Shown here one piece after another: positions 1 to 6,520 of a stretch of 11,510 nucleotides of DNA. A program made the position numbers and the translations under genes. The notes beneath the pieces are model-generated. The model made no database searches. It worked only from the letters and a program-made list of their open reading frames with translations, and was not told the DNA's origin. Within the stretch, counting starts at the first letter, position 1; each line of letters begins with the position of its first letter. Location of the stretch: the NCBI GenBank assembly GCA_050014415.1, contig JBEKDJ010000143.1:1-11510 (forward strand), written 5' to 3'. Source of the stretch: JBEKDJ01 sp050014415. GTDB lineage: Bacteria > Desulfobacterota > BSN033 > UBA1163.

Positions 1-516
1 CGCCTTCCCCCTCTCTTCGCTGAACTGCTTGAGGACATATTCCGTCTCTTGCCAATCGTTCTTCCTCCTTCCTGTCAGTACGCCATGACCGCACCAGGGG
101 TACCGGTCCAATTCTTCCATACTCTTCACAATCCCTGCCCTTAAGGGATTTAAATGAATATAACGGACCAGTTCCAGTAGATAGGGGTCCTCCTCACAGA
201 CAATAGATTTGTAACGATTCTGAAACAGATGGCCACTCCTGTGGTATTTCAAATTATATCGGACAGCATGACCCGTCAAAAGACGCCGCATGAATTTAGA
301 AATTCCCTTGGAACCACTGAATATCAAGAAGTGGAGGTGATTATCCATCAGAGTCCAAGCCAGTACTTTCGTTCCAGTCATCTCCACCAGTTCACTGATA
401 CGAGAGACAAAATCTTCCCGGTCCTGGTCATCAAGGAATATCGGGCAGCCTTCAATCCCTCGTACCATCACATGGTGAAGTATCCCGGGTGCGTCTAATC
501 TCGCTTGCCGAGGCAT
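1..516 (-). CDS. REP-associated tyrosine transposase (RAYT, Y1/IS200-like), 3' end beyond window
   Basis: Single-strand DNA transposase of the HUH/Y1 superfamily; RAYTs recognise REP-type hairpins and cut them with a single tyrosine. The frame is open from ATG at 516 to the window edge, giving 172 residues without a stop. Seen directly: the metal-binding HUH motif at residues 60-62 (DNHLHFLI), the FQNRYKS segment near 98-104, and the RYIHLNPLRAGIV block at 118-130, which is typical of RAYT proteins and whose Tyr119 is the likely nucleophile. The start MPRQARLDAPGILHHVMVRG is also typical of the family. The visible length already covers the catalytic domain, so only the C-terminal tail should be missing. 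A REP-like hairpin lies 25 bp upstream and the gene sits directly downstream of a truncated restriction gene, which suggests insertion there. Activity is not shown. Confidence 0.9.
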   Translation of the reverse strand, partial: MPRQARLDAPGILHHVMVRGIEGCPIFLDDQDREDFVSRISELVEMTGTKVLAWTLMDNHLHFLIFSGSKGISKFMRRLLTGHAVRYNLKYHRSGHLFQNRYKSIVCEEDPYLLELVRYIHLNPLRAGIVKSMEELDRYPWCGHGVLTGRRKNDWQETEYVLKQFSEERGKA

Positions 517-540
517 AAAAATCTTCTACCACAATTACCA

Positions 541-576
541 AGGGATGTAAAGTGATTATTTTCATCAACGTCCCCT
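541..576 (-). repeat. REP-like imperfect hairpin upstream of the RAYT gene
   Basis: AGGGATGT at 541-548 pairs with ACGTCCCCT at 568-576 (eight pairs, one G-T wobble, one bulged C). After a one-sided AAAG bulge, TGAT at 553-556 pairs with ATCA at 564-567 around a 7-nt loop. A long imperfect stem with an internal bulge next to a RAYT gene is the known architecture of REP elements handled by these transposases. The stop codon of the truncated restriction gene (575-577) falls in this element. Only one copy is visible, so its status as a repeat is inferred. Confidence 0.5.
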
Positions 577-1552
577 AGGTTTTGGGTTTTGTGTACAAGA
601 CCGAGAATTCGTAAGGAGATTCCGGGTAGTAGAGGTTCTTAAAGATCTCCTTCAAAGGGTTATCATCCAGCTTAAGTTCAGGAGTGAGCTTATCTTGTCT
701 GAAGTCGAAGAGGCCGGAATTATACTTATCATCGGCATGATAGAAAATTTCTCGGAGGCGGTGGTAGGTGCTAGTGCCATTCAGGGGAGATTGGATCTGG
801 CCATATTTTTCAATTCCCCGATCCTCACACATCCGGAGGAAGATGATACGGTCAATGGTAAGCTGAACAGCATAATTGAGCTCCCGGACAGAAAGCTTCG
901 GGTTTCTTATGGCGATGTCTTTGGCCAAAGCCTCACGCCATGACTCTATTTCCTTTAGAAATTCATCATCTACTTCCGTCGTTCCACGCTTCTGTCTATC
1001 GGATTCTGCAAATTTATCAAAGGAACCCTTCAGGACGGCGTCTTTTGAGAGAAGATTATAGATCTCCTCAAAGGAGTCGATATATTGGTTATACGTATAA
1101 AACCGGACTCGTCCAATGCTTGGTTTGTCACTTGGCTTCGGTCGGAGCCGGCAGTCATAAATCGCCATCTCTTCAAAGTCTGTCAAAATGGAGAGGGAGA
1201 GTTTGGAACTCCAGGCGTATCGCCTCAATTGGTAGGCAGGGCTGGTTTGAGTCTTAATATCAATGGAGGGCTTCTTAGATTCAAGAAAAAACTTTCTGAC
1301 ACCTCCAATGCGGAAGCAGTAATCCGGTGCTTTAGTGGCTCCGGCAATCTTAATCGCATCCTCATGGATCACATCCTTATATTGTTCTGCATGGCCTTCC
1401 TTATTGGCTACGTCCCAGCCAAGAGCTATAAAGAAGGGGTCGATGAATTCTATTCGTAGTTGAGTTTCATTGTAAGCAGGGTTGTGATAGGCCTCAATGT
1501 TTCGTTCGAAACGTTCAACTAGATCGGCAAATTGCTTGCGGGTTTCTTTCAT
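575..1552 (-). pseudogene. Truncated type IIG-like restriction-modification enzyme, N-terminal nuclease part only
   Basis: About 325 residues resembling the N-terminus of large single-chain type II restriction-methylases (HsdR_N-like nuclease followed by an Eco57I/TaqI-type methylase, usually around 1000 residues). A PD-(D/E)xK nuclease signature is visible: PD at 76-77 and ExK at 91-93 (FLESKKP). The later segment LSVRELNYAVQLTIDRIIFLRMCEDRG and the terminal YPESPYEFSVL block are typical of the linker before the methylase domain. The similarity then stops and six unrelated residues lead to a TAG inside the REP-like hairpin of the RAYT element. No methylase motifs follow. The start is ATG 1552, overlapping the toxin stop as ATGA; an upstream in-frame extension to 1645 would lie within the toxin gene. 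Probably a non-functional remnant, although a free nuclease domain cannot be excluded. Confidence 0.75.
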
Positions 1553-1962
1553 ACTTCCAAAACCCTCAGGCCTGCTGCCTTGGCCGCTGAAAGTTGCTGG
1601 GTATCGGAAGAGACGAAAGCTTCTGCCCCAAATTCTAAGGCACAAGCAACATGTAAGGCATCCAGAGTTCGCACTCTATTTGTTTCAAGAATGTGAATAG
1701 ACTGCTTGATGACAGAAGGAGTGATATTGCAGATTAAAGCGTCTCCGAGGTCTTTCAATAATGCCTGTTTTGCTTTCTCATATTGATCCCCGGTGATAAC
1801 AGATTGTCTTCTAAGTCGACATAATGCAGAGATAATTTCTGGCAGGCAAATTGAGCTTACTCCTAAGCTAGTGGCATGTGAACAAATTTCTTCTGTTTTT
1901 TCGCTTCCAAGCTCCGCAATATATCGCTTTGCAAATGCCGAGGAGTCTAAAAAGACTTTCAT
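1549..1962 (-). CDS. PIN-domain ribonuclease toxin (VapC-like)
   Basis: A 137-residue PIN-domain protein, the usual size for VapC-type toxins, which cleave tRNA, rRNA or mRNA with Mg2+ or Mn2+. The acidic active-site residues are in place: Asp6 (VFLDSSAFAKRY), Glu42 (LPEIISAL), Asp101 (TLDALHVACAL) and Asp120 (SSDTQQL). The start ATG 1962 overlaps the antitoxin stop as ATGA, and its own stop overlaps the start of the restriction-gene remnant in the same way, so the three genes are probably translationally coupled. The toxin looks intact. The partner is a Phd/YefM-type rather than an AbrB-type antitoxin, a combination seen elsewhere in VapBC systems. The cellular RNA target cannot be read from sequence. 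Confidence 0.92.
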   Translation of the reverse strand: MKVFLDSSAFAKRYIAELGSEKTEEICSHATSLGVSSICLPEIISALCRLRRQSVITGDQYEKAKQALLKDLGDALICNITPSVIKQSIHILETNRVRTLDALHVACALEFGAEAFVSSDTQQLSAAKAAGLRVLEV

Positions 1963-2192
1963 CTCTTAGATCGCTTTCTTTCCCTAAGTATTTCTCTGCT
2001 CAATGAAGCTCCCCGGACTAATAATTTCAAGCCCGGTTGCTTCCAGGAGACCACTCCCTCTTCAGCGGAAGTAGGAATAATCTCTGCAATGGGTTTCCCA
2101 TGACGAAGAACCTTTAATGTTTCGCCTTTCTCCACGACGTCAAAATAGGTTGCGGCATTTTGGCGGAATTCAGTGAATGTGACTACTTTCAT
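1959..2192 (-). CDS. Phd/YefM-family antitoxin of the VapC-like toxin
   Basis: A 77-residue protein whose first 45 residues (MKVVTFTEFRQNAATYFDVV, then a GETLKVLRHGKPIAEIIP block) match the Phd/YefM DNA-binding and dimerisation fold. The C-terminal part is basic and probably disordered until it wraps the toxin (SREILRERKRSKR). Known antitoxins of this family neutralise the toxin and repress their own operon. The start ATG 2192 is preceded by GGAGG at about 10 nt. The gene overlaps the toxin by ATGA. Three TGTACA-like motifs lie just upstream across the -10 region, consistent with autoregulation. Confidence 0.9.
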   Translation of the reverse strand: MKVVTFTEFRQNAATYFDVVEKGETLKVLRHGKPIAEIIPTSAEEGVVSWKQPGLKLLVRGASLSREILRERKRSKR

Positions 2193-2207
2193 AACGATCT
2201 GCCTCCA

Positions 2208-2233
2208 TGTTCATCGATGTACATCAATGTACA
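2208..2233 (-). promoter_or_regulatory. Candidate autoregulatory operator: three phased TGTACA-like motifs
   Basis: Positions 2218-2233 form a perfect 16-bp palindrome, TGTACAT-CA-ATGTACA. A third degenerate unit at 2208 makes TGTTCAT-CG-ATGTACA with one mismatch. The hexamers start at 2208, 2218 and 2228, exactly one helical turn apart. TGTACA is the established core of the E. coli yefM-yoeB operator palindromes bound by YefM, a relative of the antitoxin encoded here. The array overlaps the predicted -10 and transcription start. Confidence 0.72.
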
Positions 2234-2254
2234 ATACTTCGTCTGAACAGTCAA
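2226..2254 (-). promoter_or_regulatory. Sigma70-type promoter of the toxin-antitoxin cassette
   Basis: On the minus strand TTGACT (2249-2254) is followed by a 17-bp spacer and TACATT (2226-2231). Transcription would begin near 2219, leaving a leader of roughly 27 nt with GGAGG ahead of the antitoxin ATG at 2192. The -10 hexamer is part of a TGTACA operator unit, so a bound antitoxin would block polymerase. Confidence 0.65.
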
Positions 2255-2306
2255 GGTAAAAATACCCGGCAAGATAGAAGGAGAGACACTACAATTTCGG
2301 TCAAAA

Positions 2307-2483
2307 CTAAATTTTCCCTTGGCGGAAGGCTTCTTGGATTTCGATGGTTTTTTGGGGAAGGAGTCTTCTCATCTTGTTTGCCTGAAAAAGCCATTTTAAG
2401 CGGCGATCCAGAGGCCATTTCGCGTATTCATCAATCTGCTCCCGGCTTACAGTATAAGTAAACCCCTTTTTTTGTTCGCTCAT
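2307..2483 (-). CDS. Small 58-residue protein coupled to the nucleotidyltransferase
   Basis: Not assigned to a named family. It is a short, charged protein starting MSEQKKGFTYTVSREQIDEY, with a central block (WPLDRRLKWLFQANKMRRLL) and an amphipathic end (QEAFRQGKI). The pattern x-x-R-L-K-W-L-x-x-A-N resembles small partner proteins I have seen next to minimal nucleotidyltransferases, but that is recollection, not a search. ATG 2483 overlaps the upstream gene's TGA as ATGA, and GGAG/GAGG lies a few bases upstream. The tight overlap argues that it is a real, co-translated gene and a functional partner (antitoxin, toxin or substrate-binding subunit) of the nucleotidyltransferase. No catalytic motif is visible. 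Confidence 0.75.
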   Translation of the reverse strand: MSEQKKGFTYTVSREQIDEYAKWPLDRRLKWLFQANKMRRLLPQKTIEIQEAFRQGKI

Positions 2484-2974
2484 CGCCTCTCCAATACCAT
2501 CCTGAGATGTTCTACGTCTGCAAGATCTTGTTTCCGGCCTGCCCGTAGTTTCAGCTCAATAAGATCATGAACCGAGACGGTCGGTATCTTCTCGTCCTGG
2601 AGTTCAACCTTAATCGCCCTGCCTTTTAGTTCCTCATAAGGGACCGGAGTATCAATGAGGATATCGATCTCCCCAATGGGTAATGTCTCACTATAGAAAT
2701 TAAGGGCTTTCATCCCCTTCTCAAGGATCCAGGAGGTTCTCTTGGTTTCGTCAGCAAGGTCCCTTGGGTCTACGGGTATCTTTGGCTTATAACCCCATCG
2801 GGTGAGCTTCGTCACAAGCTTGAGGACGTTTTCTGGCTCAAAGAGGATCATCAGATCAATATCATAAGTCATCCTCGGAACGCCATAGAAGTTAACCGCC
2901 AATCCCCCAACGACCAAATAGTCTATTCCAGCCCCATTGAGTTTTCTAAATAATGTCTGAAAGTCCAATTCCAT
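2480..2974 (-). CDS. Minimal nucleotidyltransferase (DUF6036/AbiEii-like)
   Basis: A 164-residue protein of the DNA polymerase beta-type nucleotidyltransferase fold. Visible motifs are YLVVGGLAVNFYG with the GG pair at 23-24, the metal-binding DxD at Asp38 and Asp40 (MTYDIDLMI), and a probable third carboxylate at Asp104 (IGEIDILID). The helical end SVHDLIELKLRAGRKQDLADVEHL is typical of this group, which includes minimal (MNT-like) transferases and AbiEii-type toxins that transfer nucleotides to tRNA or protein. ATG 2974 is the chosen start; it has only a weak upstream AGG. The stop overlaps the start of a 58-residue protein. The gene is divergent from priA and separated from the VapC-like cassette by its own small partner. 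Substrate and toxicity are unknown. Confidence 0.85.
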   Translation of the reverse strand: MELDFQTLFRKLNGAGIDYLVVGGLAVNFYGVPRMTYDIDLMILFEPENVLKLVTKLTRWGYKPKIPVDPRDLADETKRTSWILEKGMKALNFYSETLPIGEIDILIDTPVPYEELKGRAIKVELQDEKIPTVSVHDLIELKLRAGRKQDLADVEHLRMVLERR

Positions 2975-3172
2975 AAGCCAAACCTGTTTCTATCATTAGA
3001 GTGTCAAATAGAAGCCTCCAGGGAGGTTGAGATCAATCTACCAAAACTAATAGACATTATCAAGTGGATTTCTAAAGAGCATCTTTTCTAAGAAGTCTAA
3101 GGTGGCTTTGCTCCATTATCAATGATGAGGTTGGATTTGACAAACCGGGGCAAAGGGGATAGTTTGGGAACC
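2975..3172. other. Divergent intergenic region between the nucleotidyltransferase and priA
   Basis: About 200 bp AT-rich region that must hold the promoters for both divergent genes. On the minus strand a consensus TTGACA occurs at 3003-3008, but I see no convincing -10 at the right distance. On the plus strand TTGAGA with TAGACA around 3027-3056 is a weak pair. No operator or RNA structure stands out. Confidence 0.4.
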
Positions 3173-5596
3173 ATGAAGGAAATCGTTGAGGTGGCCGTCG
3201 GCCTTCCTGTCTTCAAGACATTTCACTACCACATTCCTGAGAAAATAGCAGGCTCTCTTCAGATTGGGATGAGGGTGCTCGTCCCTTTCAAGGGAAGAAA
3301 GGTCACCGGTTTTGCAATCGATCTTTTGGATCGCTCTCCAGATGGTCTAACAAAGAAGTTACTTGAGGTTGAGGATCTTCTGGATGAGGTTCCTCTGATC
3401 GACCCACTGATGCTCCGCTTTTACCGCTGGATTGCAGACTACTACCTCTACCCGTTAGGAGAGGTAATAAAGACCGGCCTCCCACCCGGACTTCAGCTGA
3501 AGAGTGAACTGATCCTGAGCCTCACCCAGGATGGAATGACATGTCTGATCCAGGGAGGCTTGGACTCGGTTCAAGAAAAGGTCTTCCAGGAGATCGTAAG
3601 ATGCAGGAAGGTTTCTTTGAAGAAGGTACTGAAGACATTCCATGGAGAGGTGTCGAGGGATCAACTTTTCTCGTGGAAGAGAAAGGGCCTTCTCAATATT
3701 GAGGCAGGTATGGAGGGCAAAGAAGTCAAACCGAGATTTGAGAAAATGGTCCACTATGGAGGAGGTAAACCTACAAAACCCGTTTCGCGGAAGCAGGGAG
3801 AAATCCTAAGATGGTTGGAGGAGAGAGGAGAGGTTCCTTATTCCGAGCTGAGCAGAAGGTTTAAATCCTCTTCGAAGCCCATTCGATCCCTCCAAGCCAA
3901 GGGCCTTGTCTCTATCTCCAAACGTGAGGTATGCTGTGATCTCTCGATTCGATCCGAACTAAAGGCCTACCCAAGACCCGAGCTGACTGCGAGTCAAGAA
4001 GCCATTCTCGACGAGACCCTCAAGGGGATCCGTTCAAAGCGTTTTTCTCCTTTCCTGATTTACGGTGTCACCGGAAGCGGGAAGACAGAGATCTACCTCC
4101 GGACCATTGAAGAGATTCTGGCTCAAGGAAGGGAAGCGATCGTTCTCGTTCCGGAGATATCCCTGACTCCGCAACTCCTCTCTCGTTTTAAGGATCGGTT
4201 TGGTGAGAATCTCGCTCTCCTCCACAGCAGACTGGGAAGGAGAGAACGGTATGATCAATGGAGAAGGATTTGGAAGGGAGAAGTGAAGATTGCCTTAGGA
4301 GCCCGGTCAGCCATCTTCGCACCTTTTAGAAACCTGGGGGTCATCATCGTAGACGAAGAACATGACCCTTCGTATAAACAGGAGGAGAAATTGAAGTACC
4401 ATGCAAGGGACTTAGCCGTAGTCCGGGCAAAACAGGTTGAGGCCACCCTCCTTCTGGGATCAGCCACCCCTTCCCTTGAATCATTTTATAATGCGGAGAA
4501 AGGGAAGTTTCATCTCGTCAATCTCCCGGAGAGGATCGAAGGAAAGCCCCTTCCTCGAGTGGAGGTGGTCGATATGAAGGGAGAAGGAAGTGTCCTCTCG
4601 GAAAAGATAAAGGCGGCACTCCGAAAAAATATCGAAGATAAGAAGCAGAGCCTGCTCTTTCTCAATCGAAGAGGGTTTTCCAATTTCATCCTCTGCCCAG
4701 ATTGCGGCCTCACCTTCAAGTGTCCGAACTGCAGCGTCACCCTCACGTATCATCTCCGGGATCATTCCCTTCAGTGCCATTATTGTGACTATCGAATCCA
4801 GGCCCCCGGGGATTGTCCGAAATGTCAGAGCCATCGACTTCGGGGAATGGGAATCGGCACAGAGCGCCTGGAGCAGGAGATCCGAGCATTATTCCCGGAG
4901 GCAGAGGTGGGAAGGATGGATCACGATACCACTACGCGGAGACACTCTCATGTCCAGATTCTGAAAAGACTGGAATCTGGGAAGACCGACATCTTGGTGG
5001 GAACGCAGATGATCGTCAAAGGCCACGATTTTCCAAATGTAACCTTTGTGGGCGTCGTCTCTGCCGATACTTCGCTCCACTTTCCTGACTTTCGGTCGAG
5101 TGAGCGGACCTTTCAACTCCTCACCCAAGTGGCCGGAAGGGCGGGAAGAGGGGAGGTCTTTGGAGAGGTAGTGATCCAGACCTTCAGCCCTGATCACTAT
5201 AGTATCCAAAGGGCAAAGGACCATGATTTTATCGGGTTCTATCAGGAAGAGATCCAATTCAGAAGGGCTTTGGGATATCCTCCCTTCTCCCGACTTATCA
5301 ATCTGAGGCTGACTGGAAATAGTGAAAAAAGGACGAAGGCGGTTGCAGAAGAGATGGGGAGGCTTGGACAACTGCTGCTGAAGAAGGGGGATGGGAGGAA
5401 GATCGAGATCTTAGGCCCTAGCACTGCTCCCTTTGCCAAGATGAGGGGCAAATTTCGATGGCAGATGCTGGCAAAGGGGATAAGCCCTCAATCCCTGCAT
5501 CAATTCGCTCAGGAGTTAGGCACCCGGTTGGAGGGCCAGATAAAGGGAAGAGGGGTGAATCTCGATATTGATGTCGATCCTGTTTTCATCCTATAA
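3173..5596 (+). CDS. priA: Primosomal protein N' (replication restart 3'-5' helicase PriA)
   Basis: PriA binds stalled or collapsed forks and reloads DnaB through the primosome. The 807 residues show all family parts: an N-terminal 3'-end-binding region (EVAVGLPVFKTFHYHIPE), Walker A GVTGSGKTE from residue 298, the DEEH box at 394-397, the GSATPSLES motif, and the zinc-binding insert with eight cysteines (508, 511, 517, 520, 535, 538, 548, 551). Then come the GIGTERLEQE, VGTQMIVKGHDFPNVTFVG and QVAGRAGRG helicase motifs and a C-terminal domain ending DVDPVFIL. The frame is open upstream to ATG 3122, but MKEIVEVAVGLP at 3173 matches the family start and has a GGGGA upstream. Nothing appears broken. 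The slightly long N-terminal half (around residues 110-290) contains the winged-helix segment EILRWLEERGEVPYSELSRR. Confidence 0.97.
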   Translation: MKEIVEVAVGLPVFKTFHYHIPEKIAGSLQIGMRVLVPFKGRKVTGFAIDLLDRSPDGLTKKLLEVEDLLDEVPLIDPLMLRFYRWIADYYLYPLGEVIKTGLPPGLQLKSELILSLTQDGMTCLIQGGLDSVQEKVFQEIVRCRKVSLKKVLKTFHGEVSRDQLFSWKRKGLLNIEAGMEGKEVKPRFEKMVHYGGGKPTKPVSRKQGEILRWLEERGEVPYSELSRRFKSSSKPIRSLQAKGLVSISKREVCCDLSIRSELKAYPRPELTASQEAILDETLKGIRSKRFSPFLIYGVTGSGKTEIYLRTIEEILAQGREAIVLVPEISLTPQLLSRFKDRFGENLALLHSRLGRRERYDQWRRIWKGEVKIALGARSAIFAPFRNLGVIIVDEEHDPSYKQEEKLKYHARDLAVVRAKQVEATLLLGSATPSLESFYNAEKGKFHLVNLPERIEGKPLPRVEVVDMKGEGSVLSEKIKAALRKNIEDKKQSLLFLNRRGFSNFILCPDCGLTFKCPNCSVTLTYHLRDHSLQCHYCDYRIQAPGDCPKCQSHRLRGMGIGTERLEQEIRALFPEAEVGRMDHDTTTRRHSHVQILKRLESGKTDILVGTQMIVKGHDFPNVTFVGVVSADTSLHFPDFRSSERTFQLLTQVAGRAGRGEVFGEVVIQTFSPDHYSIQRAKDHDFIGFYQEEIQFRRALGYPPFSRLINLRLTGNSEKRTKAVAEEMGRLGQLLLKKGDGRKIEILGPSTAPFAKMRGKFRWQMLAKGISPQSLHQFAQELGTRLEGQIKGRGVNLDIDVDPVFIL

Positions 5597-5755
5597 TGCT
5601 GTTCGGCAGTCGGCCCGGCGACCAACCGAAGAGCGAACAAATGCTAAAACCTTCTGTGCTGGAAGCTGACAGCTGAGGGCAGAGCAGAGCCAGAAAGGGA
5701 GCATTCCAGGTCGAGTCAAAGAGATCGATGATCGAGGGATCTGGGAGTAGAGGGG
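5597..5755. other. priA-ACT intergenic spacer with a possible weak stem
   Basis: TGTTCG at 5600-5605 can pair with CGAACA at 5634-5639, with an inner TCGG/CCGA stem. No U-run follows, so this is not a clear intrinsic terminator. A purine-rich GGGAGTAGAGGGG tract at 5743-5755 leads into the next gene and resembles tracts at 6302 and 8199. Confidence 0.3.
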
Positions 5756-6265
5756 ATGGTGAGCGAGACAAAGATCAAAGTGGGCGGCATTATGGCGAAC
5801 AGTGGTCTGGCAATGGTAAGTGTCCTTTCAATGCCGGCCCATCCCGACGCCCCAGGGGCAGTCCTTCATGCCCTGGGAAACCGGAATATCAACATCGAGT
5901 TCGTCGTCCATAGCCTCGACCTTAAGGGCAATGGGAATTTGACCTTCTGTATCGACCGGAAGTCTTTGGAGTCTGCATTAGAAGTACTCGAAGGGGTCAA
6001 ACTTTCAATTCGGGCGAGGGGAATCTCCTATTATCCGGACGTAGCCGTGATTAGCGTCTTCGGCCCCCACTTCAGGGAAAAGCCAATGATTGCGGGTCTA
6101 ATGTTCAATGCCTTGGGGAGGACAGGGATCAATGTCTTGGCCATCAGCACATCGATCTCCAGTTGCTCCTGCTTGATTCAAGCGGATCAAACAGAGGATG
6201 CATTGAAAGCCCTACACGCAACCTTCGAGGCCCCCCATCAGATTACCAAGGTTGCAGCCCAATAA
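5756..6265 (+). CDS. Stand-alone double ACT-domain protein (aspartate kinase regulatory-domain-like)
   Basis: A 169-residue protein with two ACT domains resembling the C-terminal regulatory half of aspartate kinase, and no kinase domain attached. ACT 1 is about 16-85 (AMVSVLSMPAHPDAPGAVLHALGNRNINIEFVV, then the LTFCIDR strand and SALEVLEG helix). ACT 2 is about 94-162 (VAVISVFGPHFREKPMIAGLMFNALGRTGINVLAISTS, then DALKALHATFE). In aspartokinases these domains bind lysine or threonine at the domain interface; here the protein presumably senses an amino acid as a dimer or as a subunit of another enzyme. ATG 5756 keeps the IKVGGI lead-in that such proteins normally have; ATG 5792 is the alternative. 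It lies 160 bp after priA with no clear functional link. Ligand and partner are unknown. Confidence 0.85.
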   Translation: MVSETKIKVGGIMANSGLAMVSVLSMPAHPDAPGAVLHALGNRNINIEFVVHSLDLKGNGNLTFCIDRKSLESALEVLEGVKLSIRARGISYYPDVAVISVFGPHFREKPMIAGLMFNALGRTGINVLAISTSISSCSCLIQADQTEDALKALHATFEAPHQITKVAAQ

Positions 6266-6392
6266 CTTAGGAGGGTTCAGGGGGGCTAGGAATCAATGAT
6301 CAGAGAGTGGAAAACAGAGAGTAGATTGAACTTTGACCCATTCGGCAGCGCCATGCCCTCATTTGAAGACGGGGCAAAGAAGCAACGTTCCT

Positions 6393-6440
6393 TTCGGCAA
6401 GTTCAGGCCACTGAGTCTATCGAAGTGCAGGATCAACCCT
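6393..6440. repeat. Degenerate intergenic inverted repeat (TTCGrCAAGyTCAG type)
   Basis: TTCGGCAAGTTCAG at 6393-6406 faces CTGAGTCTATCGAA at 6411-6424 across GCCA; the outer four and inner four positions pair exactly and most middle mismatches are transitions. AACCCTGAGCAGGCTTCAG follows. This resembles the dispersed TTCGACAAGCTCAG...CTGAGCTTGTCGAA intergenic repeats of many environmental genomes, here decayed. It lies in the 255-bp gap between the ACT gene and the next gene, where no other gene is seen. Confidence 0.4.
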
Positions 6441-6520
6441 GAGCAGGCTTCAGCCCTTGCGCCGGGGGGGGGTCGAAGCATTGAGATTTAGCATCATAAC
6501 TAATGTACCGAGGAGTCTCT

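Noticed and set aside
1553..1645. N-terminal extension of the restriction-gene remnant into the toxin gene
   Set aside because: The added 31 residues are the toxin sequence in another frame. ATG 1552 gives an ATGA overlap and matches the family start.
3122..3172. Upstream in-frame ATG for priA
   Set aside because: No ribosome site, and the extra 17 residues do not resemble PriA. MKEIVEVAVGLP at 3173 does.
5600..5639. Intrinsic terminator after priA
   Set aside because: The stem is interrupted by a large internal loop and no U-run follows; kept only as a note on the spacer.
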